Notes under the pieces: generated by a model
Seen by the model: only the letters and a program-made list of their open reading frames with translations
Databases searched by the model: none
What the model was told of the DNA's origin: nothing
Translations under genes and position numbers: made by a program
Origin: Actinoplanes sandaracinus
Lineage (GTDB): Bacteria > Actinomycetota > Actinomycetes > Mycobacteriales > Micromonosporaceae
Assembly (NCBI RefSeq): GCF_030009775.1
Contig: NZ_JASCTH010000006.1
Coordinates: forward strand, 274,966-338,965
DNA length: 64,000 nucleotides
Direction of reading: 5' to 3'
Shown here: positions 1-28,081 of the stretch, in pieces
How the letters are laid out: each line of letters begins with the position of its first letter
How positions within the stretch are numbered: position 1 is the first letter of the stretch

Positions 1-10846
<10,846 letters not shown>

Positions 10847-10855
10847 TTCTTCTCC

Positions 10856-19798
<8,943 letters not shown>

Positions 19799-19832
19799 GA
19801 CGCGTCCTCCAGGTAGTTGTTTCCGGATGCGA

Positions 19833-20609
19833 TTACTTGGCGCGGTACGCGCGGGTGGCCAGCACGGCGGCGATGGCCAGCAGGGCCAGGGTCAGGCCCA
19901 CCGCGGCCGGTACGGGGTGCTGCATCGGCCACGAGTCGCCGGCCGAACCGGGGTTGCCGAACAGTTGCCGGCACGCCGCCACGACCACCGACAGCGGGTT
20001 CCACTCACAGACGGTGCGCAGCCAGGCGGGCAGCCCGGTCAGCGGGATGAAGGCGTTGGACAGGAAGGTGGCCGGCATGACCACGAGGAAGGACACGGCA
20101 CTCACCGACTCGGCATTGCGCAGCTTCAGCCCGACCAGCACCCCCACCCAGGCCGATGCGAAGCCCAGCAGCAGCAGCAGGCCGAAGCCGGCGAGCGCCG
20201 AGGTCAGCCCGTTGTGGACCCGCCAGCCCATCGCGTAACCCACCACGGCCATCGCCACGCAGGCGCAGACCACCCGGGTCAGGTCGGCCACGGTCCGGGC
20301 CAGCGGAACGGCGAAGCCGGCCACCGGCAGCGACCGGAACCGGTCGTCGATGCCGTTGCGTAGATCGTCCACCACGCCGAGCGCGGTGTGCTGCAGGTTG
20401 GTCAGCATCATCTGGGCGAAGATGCCGGCCATCAGGAACTCCCGGTAACCACCGCCCTCGACCTCGATCACGCTGCCGAAGAGGTAGCCGAAGATCACGA
20501 CGTAGGCGATCGGCATGACGGTCACGCCGAGCAGCCGCATCGGCATCCGGGTCAGATGCCGCAGGTGCCGGTTGGTCAGGGCGGTGGTCTGCACTGCCAG
20601 GGCGATCAT
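19833..20609 (-). CDS. ABC-2 type transporter permease
   Basis: Membrane subunit of an ABC-2 (DrrB-like) exporter, 258 residues. About six hydrophobic segments can be seen: residues ~25-45, ~60-80, ~105-130, ~140-165, ~175-195 and ~230-250, with the conserved F-IP-TGLP-W segment before the last loop. The ATG at 20609 overlaps the TGA of the ATPase gene by 4 nt, so the two are translationally coupled. Lying between the ATPase and the NRPS genes, it most likely exports the peptide product or gives self-resistance. The substrate is inferred from position only. Confidence 0.93.
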   Translation of the reverse strand: MIALAVQTTALTNRHLRHLTRMPMRLLGVTVMPIAYVVIFGYLFGSVIEVEGGGYREFLMAGIFAQMMLTNLQHTALGVVDDLRNGIDDRFRSLPVAGFAVPLARTVADLTRVVCACVAMAVVGYAMGWRVHNGLTSALAGFGLLLLLGFASAWVGVLVGLKLRNAESVSAVSFLVVMPATFLSNAFIPLTGLPAWLRTVCEWNPLSVVVAACRQLFGNPGSAGDSWPMQHPVPAAVGLTLALLAIAAVLATRAYRAK

Positions 20610-21574
20610 GCCGGCACCTCTTCCGGGATGGGGCCGGGGGTCCGGCCGACCAGCGACAGGAACACGTCGTCGAGGGTGGGTGCGCTGCTGGTGAAGACGT
20701 CGATCTCGATGCCGGCGTCGCGCAGCGCGGTGGCCGCGGCGGCGATGCCGGTGACCCCGCCGGCCACGGCCAGCCGGATACTCACCCCGTCGGCGTCGAG
20801 CATCGGCTCGGCGCCGGTCGAGGAACGGGCCAGAACCTGGACCGCGGTGACGGCCTGCGTAGCCGAGCGCACCCGCAGGTGCAGCTGCTCGCCGCCGACC
20901 TTGCGCTTGAGTTCCTCCGCGGTCCCGTCGGCGAGGACCCGGCCGTCGTCGAGCACCGCGACCCGGTCGGCGAGCTGGTCCGCCTCCTCGAGGTACTGGG
21001 TGGTGAGCAGCACCGTTGTACCCAGGCCGACCTGCTCCCGCACGGTCGCCCACAGGGTGCGGCGGTTGGTGATGTCCAGGCCGGTGGTGGGTTCGTCGAG
21101 GAACAGCACCGGCGGGTCGGCGACCAGGCTCGCGGCCAGATCCAGCCGCCGGCGCATCCCACCGGAATAGGTCTTAGCCAACCGGCCGCCGGCCTCGGTG
21201 AGACCGAACCGCTCCAACAGCTCGTCGGCGCGCCGGCGGGTGGCCCGACGGCCCAGCCGGTAGAGGGTGCCGATCAGCACCAGGTTCTCCCGGCCGGTGA
21301 GCATCTCGTCGACCGCGGCGTACTGCCCGGTCAGGCCGATCCGGCGGCGTACCTCGCCCGGGTCGGCGGCCACGTCGTGCCCGCAGACCCGGGCGGTGCC
21401 GCCGTCCGCGGCCAGCAGGGTGGACAGGATCCGGACCACGGTGGTCTTGCCGGCCCCGTTCGGGCCAAGCAGGCCGAGTACCGTGCCGGCCGGCACGCTC
21501 AGGTCCACCCCGTCCAGCGCGACCTGCGAGCCGTACGTCTTGCGCAGGCCGGTGATCTCGATGGCGAGGGTCAT
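20606..21574 (-). CDS. ABC transporter ATP-binding protein (DrrA-like exporter ATPase)
   Basis: Cytoplasmic ATPase of 322 residues that pairs with the adjacent permease. Visible motifs: Walker A GPNGAGKTT near residue 40, signature YSGGMRRRLD near 137, Walker B VLFLDEPTTGLD near 160, and the switch histidine replaced by Gln in LLTTQYLEEAD, as is common in DrrA-type ATPases. A C-terminal extension of roughly 90 residues follows the nucleotide-binding domain, also usual for this subfamily. The start at ATG 21574 is chosen over longer frames because it has the RBS AGGAG and overlaps the preceding stop as ATGA. Confidence 0.95.
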   Translation of the reverse strand: MTLAIEITGLRKTYGSQVALDGVDLSVPAGTVLGLLGPNGAGKTTVVRILSTLLAADGGTARVCGHDVAADPGEVRRRIGLTGQYAAVDEMLTGRENLVLIGTLYRLGRRATRRRADELLERFGLTEAGGRLAKTYSGGMRRRLDLAASLVADPPVLFLDEPTTGLDITNRRTLWATVREQVGLGTTVLLTTQYLEEADQLADRVAVLDDGRVLADGTAEELKRKVGGEQLHLRVRSATQAVTAVQVLARSSTGAEPMLDADGVSIRLAVAGGVTGIAAAATALRDAGIEIDVFTSSAPTLDDVFLSLVGRTPGPIPEEVPA

Positions 21575-22590
21575 GACGTCACTCCTGAGGACGGGAAGAA
21601 GCCCGGGATCGACCGGCCGCCACCGGCCGCGACGACCTGTTCGAAGGCCCAGGCGCCGACCGCGAGGTCGAGTACGCCCAGCCCGAACGGCGCGAAGATG
21701 GCGGCCCGCTCGGGGTCGCGCCGCAGCCGCCCGGTGAGCAGGTCGGCCAGGGTGCCGTCGACGAAGTCCCGGTTCCCGGTCTGCTGCACGGTCAGGTGCA
21801 GCGAGGTCCGCTCGCGTACCGCGTGGTCGATGTCGTCGGTCACGTTCTGGGCGGCGAGGACCAGCTCCGGGCCCAGGTCCCGCAGCGAGAGGTGCAGCAC
21901 GACCGGGCGGTGGGCCAGCAGGGCGGGGTCGTGCAGGTGTGGTTCGCCCGCCACGGTGGCCAGGACGACCAGGTCGGCCGCCATCGCGTCGGCGATGTCG
22001 GTGCACACGGTGATGTCCTCCGCGCCGTCGTCCTTCAGCGCCGTGCCGAAGGTCGCCGCGGCGGCCGGGTCGAGGTCGTAGAGCCGGTAGGCGTCGACGT
22101 CCCACTTGAGGTCGCGCAGGAACCGGCGCACGTGGTCGGCGATCAGGCCGGTGCCGATGAAGGCCACGGTGGGCGCGCGCCGGCCGCCGATCAGCTGCTC
22201 GGCGCCGAGCACGGCCGAGGCCGCCGTCCGGCTGGCCGAGATCACCGAGGCCTCCAGCAGGGCGTACGGATACCCGGTGCCGACGTCGTTGAGCACCAGC
22301 ACGGCGGAGGCGCGCGGAATGCCCTGCGCGGTGTTGCCGGGGAAGCTGGCGATCCACTTGATGCCGGCCACGTCGGCCCCGCCACCCAGATAGCCGGGCA
22401 GGGCGATGGCACGGTCGCGGTGGCGGTGCGGGAAACGCAGGAAGCTGCTGTGCGGCAGGGCGCTGTCGCCCTCGTCGTGCCACAGGTAGCTGAGCCGGAC
22501 GGCTTCGACGCAGGCCTCGCGGTCGGCTTCGATCACCCCGGAGATGTCGGCGGCGGTCAGGACGGTCAGGTCGGGGACGGTCAAGGTCAT
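21571..22590 (-). CDS. sbnB-like: SbnB-like dehydrogenase for 2,3-diaminopropionate synthesis
   Basis: Ornithine cyclodeaminase/mu-crystallin family protein of 339 residues, with an NAD-binding loop FIGTGLIADHVRRF near residue 150. In staphyloferrin B synthesis SbnB oxidises N-(1-amino-1-carboxy-2-ethyl)glutamate to L-2,3-diaminopropionate, 2-oxoglutarate and NADH. The adjacent SbnA-like gene supports that role here rather than ornithine cyclisation. The start at ATG 22590 has RBS GAGAGGA and lies 10 nt after the sbnA-like stop. Its own stop overlaps the exporter ATPase start. The expected output is L-Dap for one of the NRPS modules. The family is clear; the exact substrate is inferred from context. 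Confidence 0.9.
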   Translation of the reverse strand: MTLTVPDLTVLTAADISGVIEADREACVEAVRLSYLWHDEGDSALPHSSFLRFPHRHRDRAIALPGYLGGGADVAGIKWIASFPGNTAQGIPRASAVLVLNDVGTGYPYALLEASVISASRTAASAVLGAEQLIGGRRAPTVAFIGTGLIADHVRRFLRDLKWDVDAYRLYDLDPAAAATFGTALKDDGAEDITVCTDIADAMAADLVVLATVAGEPHLHDPALLAHRPVVLHLSLRDLGPELVLAAQNVTDDIDHAVRERTSLHLTVQQTGNRDFVDGTLADLLTGRLRRDPERAAIFAPFGLGVLDLAVGAWAFEQVVAAGGGRSIPGFFPSSGVTS

Positions 22591-22600
22591 GTCGGTCCTC

Positions 22601-23584
22601 TCAGACCAGGGCCACGGCGCAGGTGTGATCCGCCCGCAGGCGCTCCACCCAGGCCGGGTCGTAGACGGTGTCGGCGTAGCCGGTGCCGCGGTCAGCGCAG
22701 AGGAACGCCACCGTCGGACGGGGGCCGCGGTAGCCGGCGAAGTAGGTCTCGATCGCGTGGTAGACGCTGCCGGTGGAGCCACCGGCGTAGAGCCCGTGGC
22801 GCTCGAAGAGGTCGTGGCAGCCCTGGATCGCATCCAGTTCGGGCACCAGCATCGCCTCGTCGATCTGCGCCCGCTTCACCAGCTGCGGCACCATGCTGGA
22901 GCCGAGGCCGGGCAGCCGCCGCGGGCCGGGCCGCCCGCCGAAGATGACCGAGCCGACGGCGTCGACGGCGATTACTTTGGCGCAGGGCCGGACCCGCTTG
23001 AGGTGGCGGGACAGGCCGCTGATGGTGCCGCCAGTGCTGACCCCGACGAAGAGATAGTCGATGTCGGGCAGGTCGTCCAGCAGCTCCCCGCCGGTGAACC
23101 GGTCGTGCGCGTCGAGGGCATCGGTGTTGGCGTACTGGTCCGGCCAGTACACGGATCCGGACGCGGTGCGCAGCTCCTGCACCCGGCGCAACCGGGTCGT
23201 GAGGTAGCCGCCGGTGCCGTCCGGCTCGGTGACCTTCTCCACCCGGTCGCACAGGCGGCGCAGGAAGGTCTCGGTGCTGGAGTTGATGTTGGGGTCGATC
23301 ACTGGCACGAAGTCGAGGCCCAGCCAGCGGCAGAACGACGCCAGGGAGATGGCGAAGTTGCCGGACGAGGACTCGACGATGGTGGTCTTCTCGGTGACGT
23401 CACCGCGTTCGACCGCGCATCGCAGGATCCAGTACGCGGACCGGTCCTTCGCGCTGCCGTTCGGGTTGACGTACTCCAGCTTCGCGAACAGGTCGAGGTG
23501 GTCGTGGCGAAGTTTCACCAGTGGTGTGTGCGGCATCGCCCGTCCCACCATGTCCAGGCTGGCCAGCAGGGCCTTCAGGCTCAT
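22601..23584 (-). CDS. sbnA-like: SbnA-like PLP synthase for 2,3-diaminopropionate synthesis
   Basis: Fold-type II PLP enzyme of the cysteine synthase superfamily, 327 residues. The PLP lysine lies in NPNGSAKDRSAYW near residue 45, the substrate loop is ESSSGNFAISLA near 71, and the phosphate-binding glycines are in GVSTGGTISG near 180. SbnA joins O-phospho-L-serine and L-glutamate to make the substrate of SbnB. The pair sits first in the operon that also encodes the exporter and both synthetases, so Dap supply and peptide assembly are probably co-expressed. The RBS at ATG 23584 is weak. Three TCGA heptamers spaced 11 bp lie about 115-140 bp upstream. Confidence 0.92.
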   Translation of the reverse strand: MSLKALLASLDMVGRAMPHTPLVKLRHDHLDLFAKLEYVNPNGSAKDRSAYWILRCAVERGDVTEKTTIVESSSGNFAISLASFCRWLGLDFVPVIDPNINSSTETFLRRLCDRVEKVTEPDGTGGYLTTRLRRVQELRTASGSVYWPDQYANTDALDAHDRFTGGELLDDLPDIDYLFVGVSTGGTISGLSRHLKRVRPCAKVIAVDAVGSVIFGGRPGPRRLPGLGSSMVPQLVKRAQIDEAMLVPELDAIQGCHDLFERHGLYAGGSTGSVYHAIETYFAGYRGPRPTVAFLCADRGTGYADTVYDPAWVERLRADHTCAVALV

Positions 23585-23698
23585 GGGCGGTCACAACTGG
23601 GCTCGATCATGTCGGACTCCCGAGGGTTGGGGCGTGGTAGTTCACCCTCGGCGACCCCGCTCGCGATGCCCTCGGGCCCGGCTCGAACCCCGCCGGGC

Positions 23699-23727
23699 TC
23701 GAGCCGGCGTCGACCGGATGTCGAGGC
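23699..23727. promoter_or_regulatory. Putative SARP box: three 11-bp-spaced TCGA heptamers
   Basis: TCGAGCC, TCGACCG and TCGAGGC start at 23699, 23710 and 23721, exactly 11 bp apart. SARP activators such as ActII-ORF4 and DnrI are known to bind TCGAG-type heptamers at this period. The site lies upstream of the sbnA-like operon. A SARP gene is present at 40202-40975. No convincing -10 element was found. Confidence 0.5.
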
Positions 23728-23832
23728 GTGCCGGGCACAGTGATGGATGTACGGCACCGGTGAACGCCACAAGCGGGGAACCGGCGACCGGCTCCATCAG
23801 GGCCAGGGGCAGCCGGACACAGCAATACGGAC

Positions 23833-23864
23833 GCGGCGCCTCTCCTGTCCAGGAGGGGCGCCGC
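23833..23864. other. Long GC-rich hairpin, 14-bp stem
   Basis: GCGGCGCCTCTCCT and AGGAGGGGCGCCGC form a 14-bp stem with one mismatch around a GTCC loop. It lies between the KAS III stop and the sbnA-like gene. It could be a second terminator or a leader hairpin of the sbnA-like transcript. Confidence 0.6.
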
Positions 23865-23902
23865 CGCTGTTCCGGCCCCGGCAACGCAGACCACGCCAAC
23901 AC

Positions 23903-23933
23903 AAAGGAGCCGCCTCGAAGGGACGGCTCCTTT
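23903..23933 (-). terminator. Hairpin after the PKS block
   Basis: AAAGGAGCCG and CGGCTCCTTT form a perfect 10-bp stem with an 11-nt loop, starting 13 bp downstream of the KAS III stop. The T-containing 3' side on the minus strand fits an intrinsic terminator closing the KS-to-KAS III operon. Confidence 0.7.
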
Positions 23934-23946
23934 GGCCGGACGGCGC

Positions 23947-24888
23947 TCACGGGCAGCGGATCACCTGACCCGCGTACGTCAGCCCGCCGCCGAACCCGAA
24001 CAGCAGGACCGGTTGACCCTGCTCGACCTCACCCCGCTCGACCAGCTTGGCCAGCGCGATGGGGGTGCTGGCGGCGGAGGTGTTGCCGGAGGTGACGATG
24101 TCCCGGGCGATCACCGCGCCGGTCGCGCCCAGGGCCCGGGCCAGCCCTTCGATGATGCGCAGGTTGGCCTGGTGCGGGACGAAGGCCGCCAGCTCGGACG
24201 GACGTACCCCGGCCTGCTCGCAGGCCCGTAGGGCGAGCGGGGCGAGGGCGGTCTGGGTCCAGTGGAAGACGCTCTGCCCGTCCTGCTGGATGCGGGGATC
24301 CCGGCCCTCGATGCGCACGGCGTCGCCGAGTTCGGGCACCCCGCCCCAGACCACCGGGCCGATCCCGTCCGGCGTGCCGTCGGGTGCCCGGGTCAGGACT
24401 GCCGCGCCGGCTCCGTCGCCGAACAGGATGCAGGTGCTGCGGTCCTGCCAGTCGATGAAGTCGGACAGCTTCTCGGCCCCGATCACCAGGGCGTTGCGGG
24501 CCGCGCCGGCCCGGATCGCGTGGTCGGCGGTGGCGAGCCCGTAGGAGAAGCCCGAGCAGGCGGTGCTGAGGTCGAAGACGGCCGGCCCGTTCATCCCGAG
24601 CCCGCGGGCGACCCGGCTGGCCACGTTGGGCACCCGGTCGACCGAGGTGCAGGTGGCCACGACGACCAGGTCGATCTCGTCCGCGGTCAGGGCGGAGGCG
24701 CTGACCGCCTTGGCCGCCGCCGCCGTGGCCATGTCGGCCACCGTCTCGTCGCCGGCGAGGTGACGCTGCTGGATGCCGACCCGGCTGCGGATCCACCGGT
24801 CGTCGGTGTCGACGATGGTGGACAATTCGTCGTTGGTGAGGATGCGGGGTGGCTGGTAGTAACCGAGTGCGGTGATCCGTGTCGTCAT
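23947..24888 (-). CDS. 3-oxoacyl-ACP synthase III (KAS III)
   Basis: FabH-type condensing enzyme of 313 residues that would start chain synthesis from an acyl-CoA and malonyl-ACP. The full triad is visible: Cys in STACSGFSYG near residue 110, His in FVPHQANLRI near 240 and Asn in SGNTSAASTP near 270. It is the last gene of the PKS block, before a hairpin. The start at ATG 24888 is chosen for RBS GAGGAC and because homology begins there (MTTRITALGYY). The priming substrate cannot be told from sequence. A different role, such as acyl transfer, is possible but less likely with an intact triad. Confidence 0.94.
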   Translation of the reverse strand: MTTRITALGYYQPPRILTNDELSTIVDTDDRWIRSRVGIQQRHLAGDETVADMATAAAAKAVSASALTADEIDLVVVATCTSVDRVPNVASRVARGLGMNGPAVFDLSTACSGFSYGLATADHAIRAGAARNALVIGAEKLSDFIDWQDRSTCILFGDGAGAAVLTRAPDGTPDGIGPVVWGGVPELGDAVRIEGRDPRIQQDGQSVFHWTQTALAPLALRACEQAGVRPSELAAFVPHQANLRIIEGLARALGATGAVIARDIVTSGNTSAASTPIALAKLVERGEVEQGQPVLLFGFGGGLTYAGQVIRCP

Positions 24889-24913
24889 CGAGCTGTCCTC
24901 TCTCGGCGGCTCG

Positions 24914-25618
24914 CTAGCCGCATCCACCAGGGCTGTCGGCGTCCATCGACCCGATCGTGGCCAGCACGGCGACTGGTGTCGTCGTCTCCGCGGTGTCCGG
25001 GGACGAGCCGGTCCGCCGGTCCTCGACCGCGTCGATCACCTCTTCGATCCGGTCGACCCCCCAGAACCGCCGGCGGCCCACCTGGAACAGCGGAATGCCG
25101 AACACGGCGTCGCGGTGGGCGCTGACCAGCGCCTGCACCCCGAGTTCGCGGATGTGCGGGTCGTCGACCGCGGCCATCAGAGCCGCGCCCTCAAGGCCGG
25201 CGGCGTCCAGAGCGGGGCGCAGCACGACCGGGTCGCTGATGTCGGCGCCGCGGTTCCAGCGCACCTCGGTGACCACGTCGTAGAAGGCCCGTTCGCAGCC
25301 CGACTCGCGGGCCTTCAGCCAGCCCAGCGCGGAGGGCTCCCACCAGGGGTTCACGTCGACCGGCCAGGTCAGGTCGTGCCCGAAGCCGGAGGCGAGCCGT
25401 TTGGTGTCGTGCAGGATGTAGAGGTGCTTGGCCTTGCTCATCCGGGTGTAGTGAATTTTCGCCCCGTACTGCTCCACACCGGCCCGGGTGCGGTCGTCGG
25501 GGTCCCAAAACGGGATGTATTCGAATTCGGTGGCGAACCCGGGGACCCGGGCCTCCAGCTCGCGCAACGCCATCCAGCTGAACGGCGACTGGAACGAGAA
25601 GTACAACCGGTGGGTCAT
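24914..25618 (-). CDS. DsbA-fold isomerase-like protein (HCCA isomerase family)
   Basis: Protein of 234 residues resembling 2-hydroxychromene-2-carboxylate isomerases, which have a thioredoxin/DsbA fold. The N-terminus LYFSFQSPFSWMALREL and the later FGIPLFQVGRRRFWGVDRIE are typical. The DsbA CxxC is absent (SPFS instead), so it is not a disulfide oxidase. Isomerases of this kind occur in clusters making polyenoyl or cinnamoyl chains by type II PKS, where double-bond isomerisation precedes ring closure. That role is inferred here from the neighbours. ATG 25618 overlaps the preceding stop by 4 nt. Confidence 0.85.
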   Translation of the reverse strand: MTHRLYFSFQSPFSWMALRELEARVPGFATEFEYIPFWDPDDRTRAGVEQYGAKIHYTRMSKAKHLYILHDTKRLASGFGHDLTWPVDVNPWWEPSALGWLKARESGCERAFYDVVTEVRWNRGADISDPVVLRPALDAAGLEGAALMAAVDDPHIRELGVQALVSAHRDAVFGIPLFQVGRRRFWGVDRIEEVIDAVEDRRTGSSPDTAETTTPVAVLATIGSMDADSPGGCG

Positions 25619-26520
25619 CGCCCGGCCCACAGCAGCGCGGAGCGCGTCTCCGGGTCGATGACGGCCACCTGACCGGCGTCCGGCCCCTGGCTGACCCCGT
25701 ACCCGTGGGTAATCGCGGCGGTGGCGGTGTGTACCAGCGTGCCGGAGCGTTCGACGTAGGCATCCATCCGGCCGGCGAACATCACGTCCTTGATCACGTC
25801 GTCGACGGTGAACACGGTGAGCAGTTCCTCCTCCATGTGGGCGTCGGCGAGGATCCGGACCTGCGAGCGGGTGACGGCCGGGATCCAGTTGCGTTCGGTC
25901 AGCATCCGGCGGATCGAGATGCCCTGGTCGGCCAGGTAGCGGTGGACCACCTCCTCCAGATTCCGGACGTAGCCGGAGTGCTGGATCCGGTCGGAGAAGT
26001 GGCAGTGCGGGTAGGGGATCGACTGGCTCCAGGTGAACCCTTCCCGCGGGCCGGCGGGAGCACTGGCCGGCGGCCGCAGATCGGCGAGCCCGGCCACCAC
26101 CCGGCCGGTCAGCCACTCCGGAGTGGGGCCGGCCCCACCGGCGTGCTCGGTGACGAAGGCGACCCGCAGCCGCCCTTTGAGGACCGGCACCCGTTCGCCG
26201 TCGCGGTAGACGGCCAGTATCACCGTGAAGGTGTCCTCGAACGTGCCGCTGGAGGTCAGGGTGGCCTGGGCGTGCACCAGGTCGTCGACGTAGATCGGCC
26301 CGGGCAGGCGTACCGAGTGCTCCACGAAGGACAGTCCGATGCCGTGGGAGTGGAAGAGCGACGCGGGCGACTGCCCGCGGTCGCGGTAGTACTGCAGGAC
26401 GGCGTCCTCGGCCAGATAGACGAACTGCTTGAAACCGACCCAGGTGCCGATGTTGGCGCCCTCGTACCGGGGGCGGCCGGTGTAATAGGTGGTCGGAGCG
26501 GATTCGAGTACTGATGTCAT
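25615..26520 (-). CDS. Double hot-dog-fold dehydratase/thioesterase-like protein
   Basis: Protein of 301 residues that looks like two tandem hot-dog domains, roughly residues 20-150 and 165-295. The first contains GFKQFVYLAEDAVLQYYRD and a conserved SLFHSHGIGLSF segment; the second contains FSDRIQHSGYVRNLEEVVHRYL. Such proteins act as acyl-ACP dehydratases or thioesterases. Within a KS/CLF block a dehydratase role is the best guess, giving unsaturated chains since no enoyl reductase is seen. The activity itself is inferred. The gene is coupled at both ends by ATGA overlaps. Confidence 0.8.
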   Translation of the reverse strand: MTSVLESAPTTYYTGRPRYEGANIGTWVGFKQFVYLAEDAVLQYYRDRGQSPASLFHSHGIGLSFVEHSVRLPGPIYVDDLVHAQATLTSSGTFEDTFTVILAVYRDGERVPVLKGRLRVAFVTEHAGGAGPTPEWLTGRVVAGLADLRPPASAPAGPREGFTWSQSIPYPHCHFSDRIQHSGYVRNLEEVVHRYLADQGISIRRMLTERNWIPAVTRSQVRILADAHMEEELLTVFTVDDVIKDVMFAGRMDAYVERSGTLVHTATAAITHGYGVSQGPDAGQVAVIDPETRSALLWAGR

Positions 26521-27278
26521 GCGGCGACTCCCCTGGTGAGACGGTTTCGGAAGGCCACCCAGTCGGCCGCAACATCGGCGGCCTGGGTGAGATGGCAGAA
26601 GTGGTCGTATCGGTCGCGGATCCGGACCTGGGCGTGCGGCAGCACCGCCAGCGATCCCGGCCGGGCGCCGGCCATTCGCTGATCGGACCGCCCGGACAGC
26701 ACCAGGGCCGGCACGGTCACGCCGGCCAGGGCCGGTCGTGGGGTGTCGAGGATCCGGTCGAGCACCGCCTCGACGGCGTCGCCGGGCATGCCGTCGAGCA
26801 CCGCGGCGGTCATGCCGGCGAAGACGTCGGCGTCCATCGCCTCGCCTCGGGCGCCGAGCCGGGCCCGCAGCCCGTCGGCGACGACGGTCCGCAACGCCGC
26901 CCGGGTCCGGGCGATCAGCACCGGCCGCGGCGGGTTGCCGGGCGGGCGGATCAGCGGGGCTATCAGCAGTGCGGCCCGCACGTCCGGCGCGGCCCCGGTG
27001 GCCAGGTGGTCCAGCACCGCGTTCGCGCCGAACGAGTGCCCGGCCAGGATCTCAATCGGCTCCGGTGCCTGGCGCAGCGCCTTGCCGACGCAGTCACCCG
27101 GTGACGTGGGCACGGCTCCGCTGCCGCGCCACGGTGCCGCGAACGCGTACCAGCGGTGGTCACGGCCCAGTTCGCCGGCCAGGGTGCGCCATGTGGTCCA
27201 GTGGTCGGCCATGCCGTGCACCGCCCCCACCACGGTCGCCGCCGGGTCGCTCGAACCGCCCACGGCGTGCCAGGTCAC
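26517..27278 (-). CDS. Alpha/beta hydrolase
   Basis: Alpha/beta hydrolase of 253 residues. The nucleophile elbow is GHSFGA near residue 80, the oxyanion segment GAVHGMADHW near 20, the acid probably Asp in LSGRSDQ near 197 and the His in YDHFCHL near 227. In this operon it may act as an editing or releasing thioesterase for the type II PKS, but the substrate is not shown by sequence. The GTG start at 27278 overlaps the stop of the KS-like gene (GTGA) and its stop overlaps the hot-dog gene start. Confidence 0.85.
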   Translation of the reverse strand: MTWHAVGGSSDPAATVVGAVHGMADHWTTWRTLAGELGRDHRWYAFAAPWRGSGAVPTSPGDCVGKALRQAPEPIEILAGHSFGANAVLDHLATGAAPDVRAALLIAPLIRPPGNPPRPVLIARTRAALRTVVADGLRARLGARGEAMDADVFAGMTAAVLDGMPGDAVEAVLDRILDTPRPALAGVTVPALVLSGRSDQRMAGARPGSLAVLPHAQVRIRDRYDHFCHLTQAADVAADWVAFRNRLTRGVAA

Positions 27279-28081
27279 GGCCGGGCTCCGGCGACTTCGA
27301 GGTGCACGCCGGCATAGCCGTCGGCGGCCGAGCCGCAGGTCACCAGTGCGTGCCGGGCATCGGGCCGGTCGAGCAGCCGACGGGCGGCCCGAGCGGTCCG
27401 CAGCACGCCGGTCGCGCCGGAGTCGTCCGATTCGTCGCCGCCGAACCGGAGCCACCCCGGCTCGGCGGTCTCGCGCCGGTCGTCGCGGCGAACCGGATGC
27501 ATTTCGACGTACGGCCCGGGTCCCGGCCCGGCGGCCTCGAGCACCACACACGCGGCGGCGGGCGTGCCACCGGATAGGGCGGCGGCGACCGCGTCGTCGG
27601 GTTCGGTACCGACCACCACCGCCCGGGTGGCCCGGCCGCCGCGGATCAGCAGGGCGGCGGCCCGCAGCGCGTCCAGCCCGCCGGTGGCCCCGGAGCAGAT
27701 CATGAGGTTGGGGCCGGTGAAGCCGTACCGGATGGCGATACTGCTGGCCACGATGTTGCTCGACGCGTTCGGGGCCTGCATCGGGCTGACTCCGCGCAGG
27801 TCGTCCGCGCGGACCTGGTCGACGATGTTGCAAACCGTCTGGACGTTGCCGAAGTTGGAGCTGGCCACCACCGCGGTGCCGGCCGCGCCGTCAATCGGCG
27901 CCACGGTCCGGCCCGGCGGCAGGCCCAGTGCCCGGTGCACCGCGCAGAGGGCGAGGCGCACCGCGGGTTCCTGGAAGAGCAGGCCCTTGCGGCCGAGCAG
28001 CAGATGGGCCTGGTCGGCCGGGGGATCACCCGCGGTGCCGGGGGCGTAGACGGCGCTCGCCGTGATCCTTACGCCGGTCAT
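27275..28081 (-). CDS. Truncated ketosynthase-like protein lacking the catalytic Cys
   Basis: Protein of 268 residues matching only the N-terminal half of a ketosynthase. The nucleophile region reads GPNLMICSGATGG, where the usual TACA(T/S) Cys position is Gly, and the C-terminal half with the catalytic histidines is missing. Short KS-like proteins of this type (Pfam 'ketoacyl-synt_2'-like) occur in aryl polyene and other type II PKS clusters, where they may act as structural or chain-length partners. ATGA overlaps with both neighbours suggest an expressed gene rather than a relic. Confidence 0.8.
   Translation of the reverse strand: MTGVRITASAVYAPGTAGDPPADQAHLLLGRKGLLFQEPAVRLALCAVHRALGLPPGRTVAPIDGAAGTAVVASSNFGNVQTVCNIVDQVRADDLRGVSPMQAPNASSNIVASSIAIRYGFTGPNLMICSGATGGLDALRAAALLIRGGRATRAVVVGTEPDDAVAAALSGGTPAAACVVLEAAGPGPGPYVEMHPVRRDDRRETAEPGWLRFGGDESDDSGATGVLRTARAARRLLDRPDARHALVTCGSAADGYAGVHLEVAGARP

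Noticed and set aside
27275..28081. Truncated KS-like frame as a pseudogene
   Set aside because: Overlapping starts and stops with both neighbours and conserved sequence suggest a maintained gene.
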